Source of the DNA: Caldifarciminota bacterium | Lineage (GTDB): Bacteria > Hydrothermota > Tepidihabitantia > B36-G15 | Length of the DNA stretch: 33,501 nt | Assembly (NCBI GenBank): GCA_003645615.1 | Contig: QNBE01000010.1 | Span: 1-33,501, forward strand | Direction: 5' to 3' | The notes under the pieces: generated by a model | Told to the model about the DNA's origin: nothing | The model's database searches: none | The model's input: the letters and a program-made list of their open reading frames with translations, nothing else | Translations under genes and position numbers: made by a program | In this document: positions 32,430 to 33,501 of the stretch, piece after piece | How the letters are laid out: every line of letters starts with the position of its first letter | Numbering within the stretch: position 1 is the first letter of the stretch

Positions 32430-33061
32430 CAGTGGGTCAGGGCGTAGATGATGATGTTGATTCCCATCCGGATTGCTGCCTCATGTTTCTCTGGCGGGTC
32501 CTTATAGACTTCATAGTCCTCCCAGCCGTCACCGATATCGGACTCGTAGGCATAGAAGCAGACCAGTCGACCATGGTAGTATACTCCAAACCCCTGGGGC
32601 GGTTTTCCATCGTGTTTGTGGATCTTGGGCAGACCGTGCGGAAAGTCATAGAAGATATGGTAGATCTCATGATCGAAAGGGAGCTCAACCAGTTCTGACT
32701 CTGGCAGGATCCGTTTTATCTCCTTGCGGAAATACCGATCCATACCATAACTATCATTGGCGATGAGAAAGCCACCGCTTTTGAGGTATCGTCTCAAGGC
32801 GAGCACCTCTTCATCGGTAAAACCGATCGGGCCATGGCCGGTGATAAATGCGATGGGATAACGGAAGAGCTCGGGGCTGGTCGGCTTCAGCCTCACCTCC
32901 TCCTTTCTGGTCCTGATGGTGGTCCGGTGCTCCAGTTCGGTTAGAAGGTTGGGGAGAGCAGAAGGGCCCCAGTACCAATTTCCTCCCCCTTGATATCTGA
33001 GGCGGACGATGGTAAATTCGGGAGCAAGAGAGAGGAGGAGACTAAATAAGGAAGTGACCAT
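32429..33061 (-). CDS. DUF4159 domain protein
   Basis: This 210-residue exported protein starts with a hydrophobic signal ('[16 protein letters not shown]') and consists almost entirely of a DUF4159 domain. The diagnostic segments are '[15 protein letters not shown]', '[37 protein letters not shown]' and '[17 protein letters not shown]', with '[31 protein letters not shown]'. The fold is glutamine-amidotransferase-like with no known activity. It overlaps the upstream aminopeptidase gene by 20 nt and the DUF4175 gene by 1 nt. The ribosome site is weak (CCGAG). DUF4159/DUF4175 pairs usually accompany DUF58 and MoxR genes, which would lie outside this window if present. Confidence 0.85.
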   Translation of the reverse strand: MVTSLFSLLLSLAPEFTIVRLRYQGGGNWYWGPSALPNLLTELEHRTTIRTRKEEVRLKPTSPELFRYPIAFITGHGPIGFTDEEVLALRRYLKSGGFLIANDSYGMDRYFRKEIKRILPESELVELPFDHEIYHIFYDFPHGLPKIHKHDGKPPQGFGVYYHGRLVCFYAYESDIGDGWEDYEVYKDPPEKHEAAIRMGINIIIYALTH

Positions 33062-33501
33062 CTCGGTAGATCAGTCGACCGTCTCCGTATACCTCTCCCC
33101 GTTTCATATCCAGGACGATATCCCAGTGGATGGAGGAGAAATTCCGGCCGCCGGTCTCACTCAGGGAGAGGCCGAGAGCGAGATGCATCGTTCCCCCGAT
33201 CTTCTCATCGAAGAGGGTATTTCGGGTGAATCGTTTAATATTATAGTTTGTTCCAAACGAAACTTCTCCCAATCGCTTTGCCCCCTCATCGATCTTGAGC
33301 ATCGAGTGGAGGAAGTCCTCACCCTTACGGGCCCTTGCCTTCACTACCCGGCCATCCTTGAATTCGAGGTAGATCCCTTCCGCCTCTCGACCCATATAAA
33401 ATCCCGGGAAGCGATCGAAGAGGATCCTACCGCTGGTCTTGGTCTCCTGGGGCGAGGTAAAGATCTCACCGTCTGGCATATTCCTCTTTCCACAACAGTT
33501 A
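33042..33501 (-). CDS. M29 family aminopeptidase (C-terminal 152 residues; 5' end outside window)
   Basis: This is the end of a thermophilic-type M29 metallo-aminopeptidase (AmpS/PepS/AmpT group), which removes N-terminal residues using two metal ions. The frame is open to the window edge, so the N-terminal half is missing. Visible metal-site motifs are '[11 protein letters not shown]' (Glu), '[17 protein letters not shown]' (Glu), 'GTMHLALG' (His) and '[10 protein letters not shown]' (His and Asp), all in the family order. An ATG at 33479 is in frame but falls inside the conserved NMPDGEIF motif, so it is not the real start. The stop lies 20 nt inside the DUF4159 gene. Confidence 0.9.
   Translation of the reverse strand, partial: NCCGKRNMPDGEIFTSPQETKTSGRILFDRFPGFYMGREAEGIYLEFKDGRVVKARARKGEDFLHSMLKIDEGAKRLGEVSFGTNYNIKRFTRNTLFDEKIGGTMHLALGLSLSETGGRNFSSIHWDIVLDMKRGEVYGDGRLIYRDGHFLI

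Overview
The window is bacterial and gene-dense, with about one gene per kilobase, 1-4 nt overlaps inside operons and no gap longer than about 160 nt. Four secreted proteins end in a Por/type IX-secretion-like C-terminal sorting domain: an 'xYPNPF'-type entry, a 'YDxxGR' strand, a 'GxYF' strand and a basic 'KxIxL' end. Together with signal peptides, a probable outer-membrane barrel and a GspL-like PilM-PilN protein, this suggests a diderm of the FCB group or a deep candidate phylum such as WOR-3/Stahlbacteria. That placement is inference; no rRNA or complete marker gene is present.

Layout. (1) 1-4152, + strand: a conserved translation/RNA operon, infB (3' part), ylxP/DUF503, rbfA, DHH phosphoesterase (nrnA-like), truB, ribF, with stop/start overlaps at four of its five junctions. 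(2) 4201-10332: secreted beta-propellers around an isocitrate/isopropylmalate-family dehydrogenase. One propeller gene has thirteen 42-residue YVTN-type blades, eleven of them with a cysteine in 'YCAN'. (3) 10413-10486: tRNA-His, whose 3' end overlaps the antisense 3' end of a five-PAS HD-GYP gene. That gene is transcribed with a secreted subtilase and preceded by a barrel-like protein (10468-16332, - strand). (4) 16405-26745, + strand: an M16 peptidase pair, a 30-codon small ORF, a GT-C glycosyltransferase with TPR tail, TldD/TldE, and a type IV pilus/T2SS-like inner-membrane set (PilM-PilN fusion, PilO, PilP, PilX-like). (5) 26520-29413, - strand: an ECF sigma operon (31-codon membrane smORF, DUF6249-like protein, sigma, zinc-finger anti-sigma, TPR protein) behind its own ECF-type promoter. 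(6) 29418-33501, - strand: DUF4175, DUF4159 and the C-terminal part of an M29 aminopeptidase.

Regulation can be read unusually well by eye. Nine candidate housekeeping promoters, at almost every transcription-unit start, share a TTGACA-like -35, exactly 16 nt of spacer and a TATAAT-like -10. Predicted 5' leaders are 0-25 nt. At the divergent pair 16332/16405 both -10 boxes end 7 nt before the ATG and neither gene has a Shine-Dalgarno, so both look leaderless. The ECF operon instead has TGTAAC-N17-CGTC, which suggests autoregulation.

The most promising unusual systems are the TldDE plus PilMN/O/P/X operon, the ECF operon with its single-pass micropeptide, the coupled smORF before the glycosyltransferase, and the leaderless divergent promoter.
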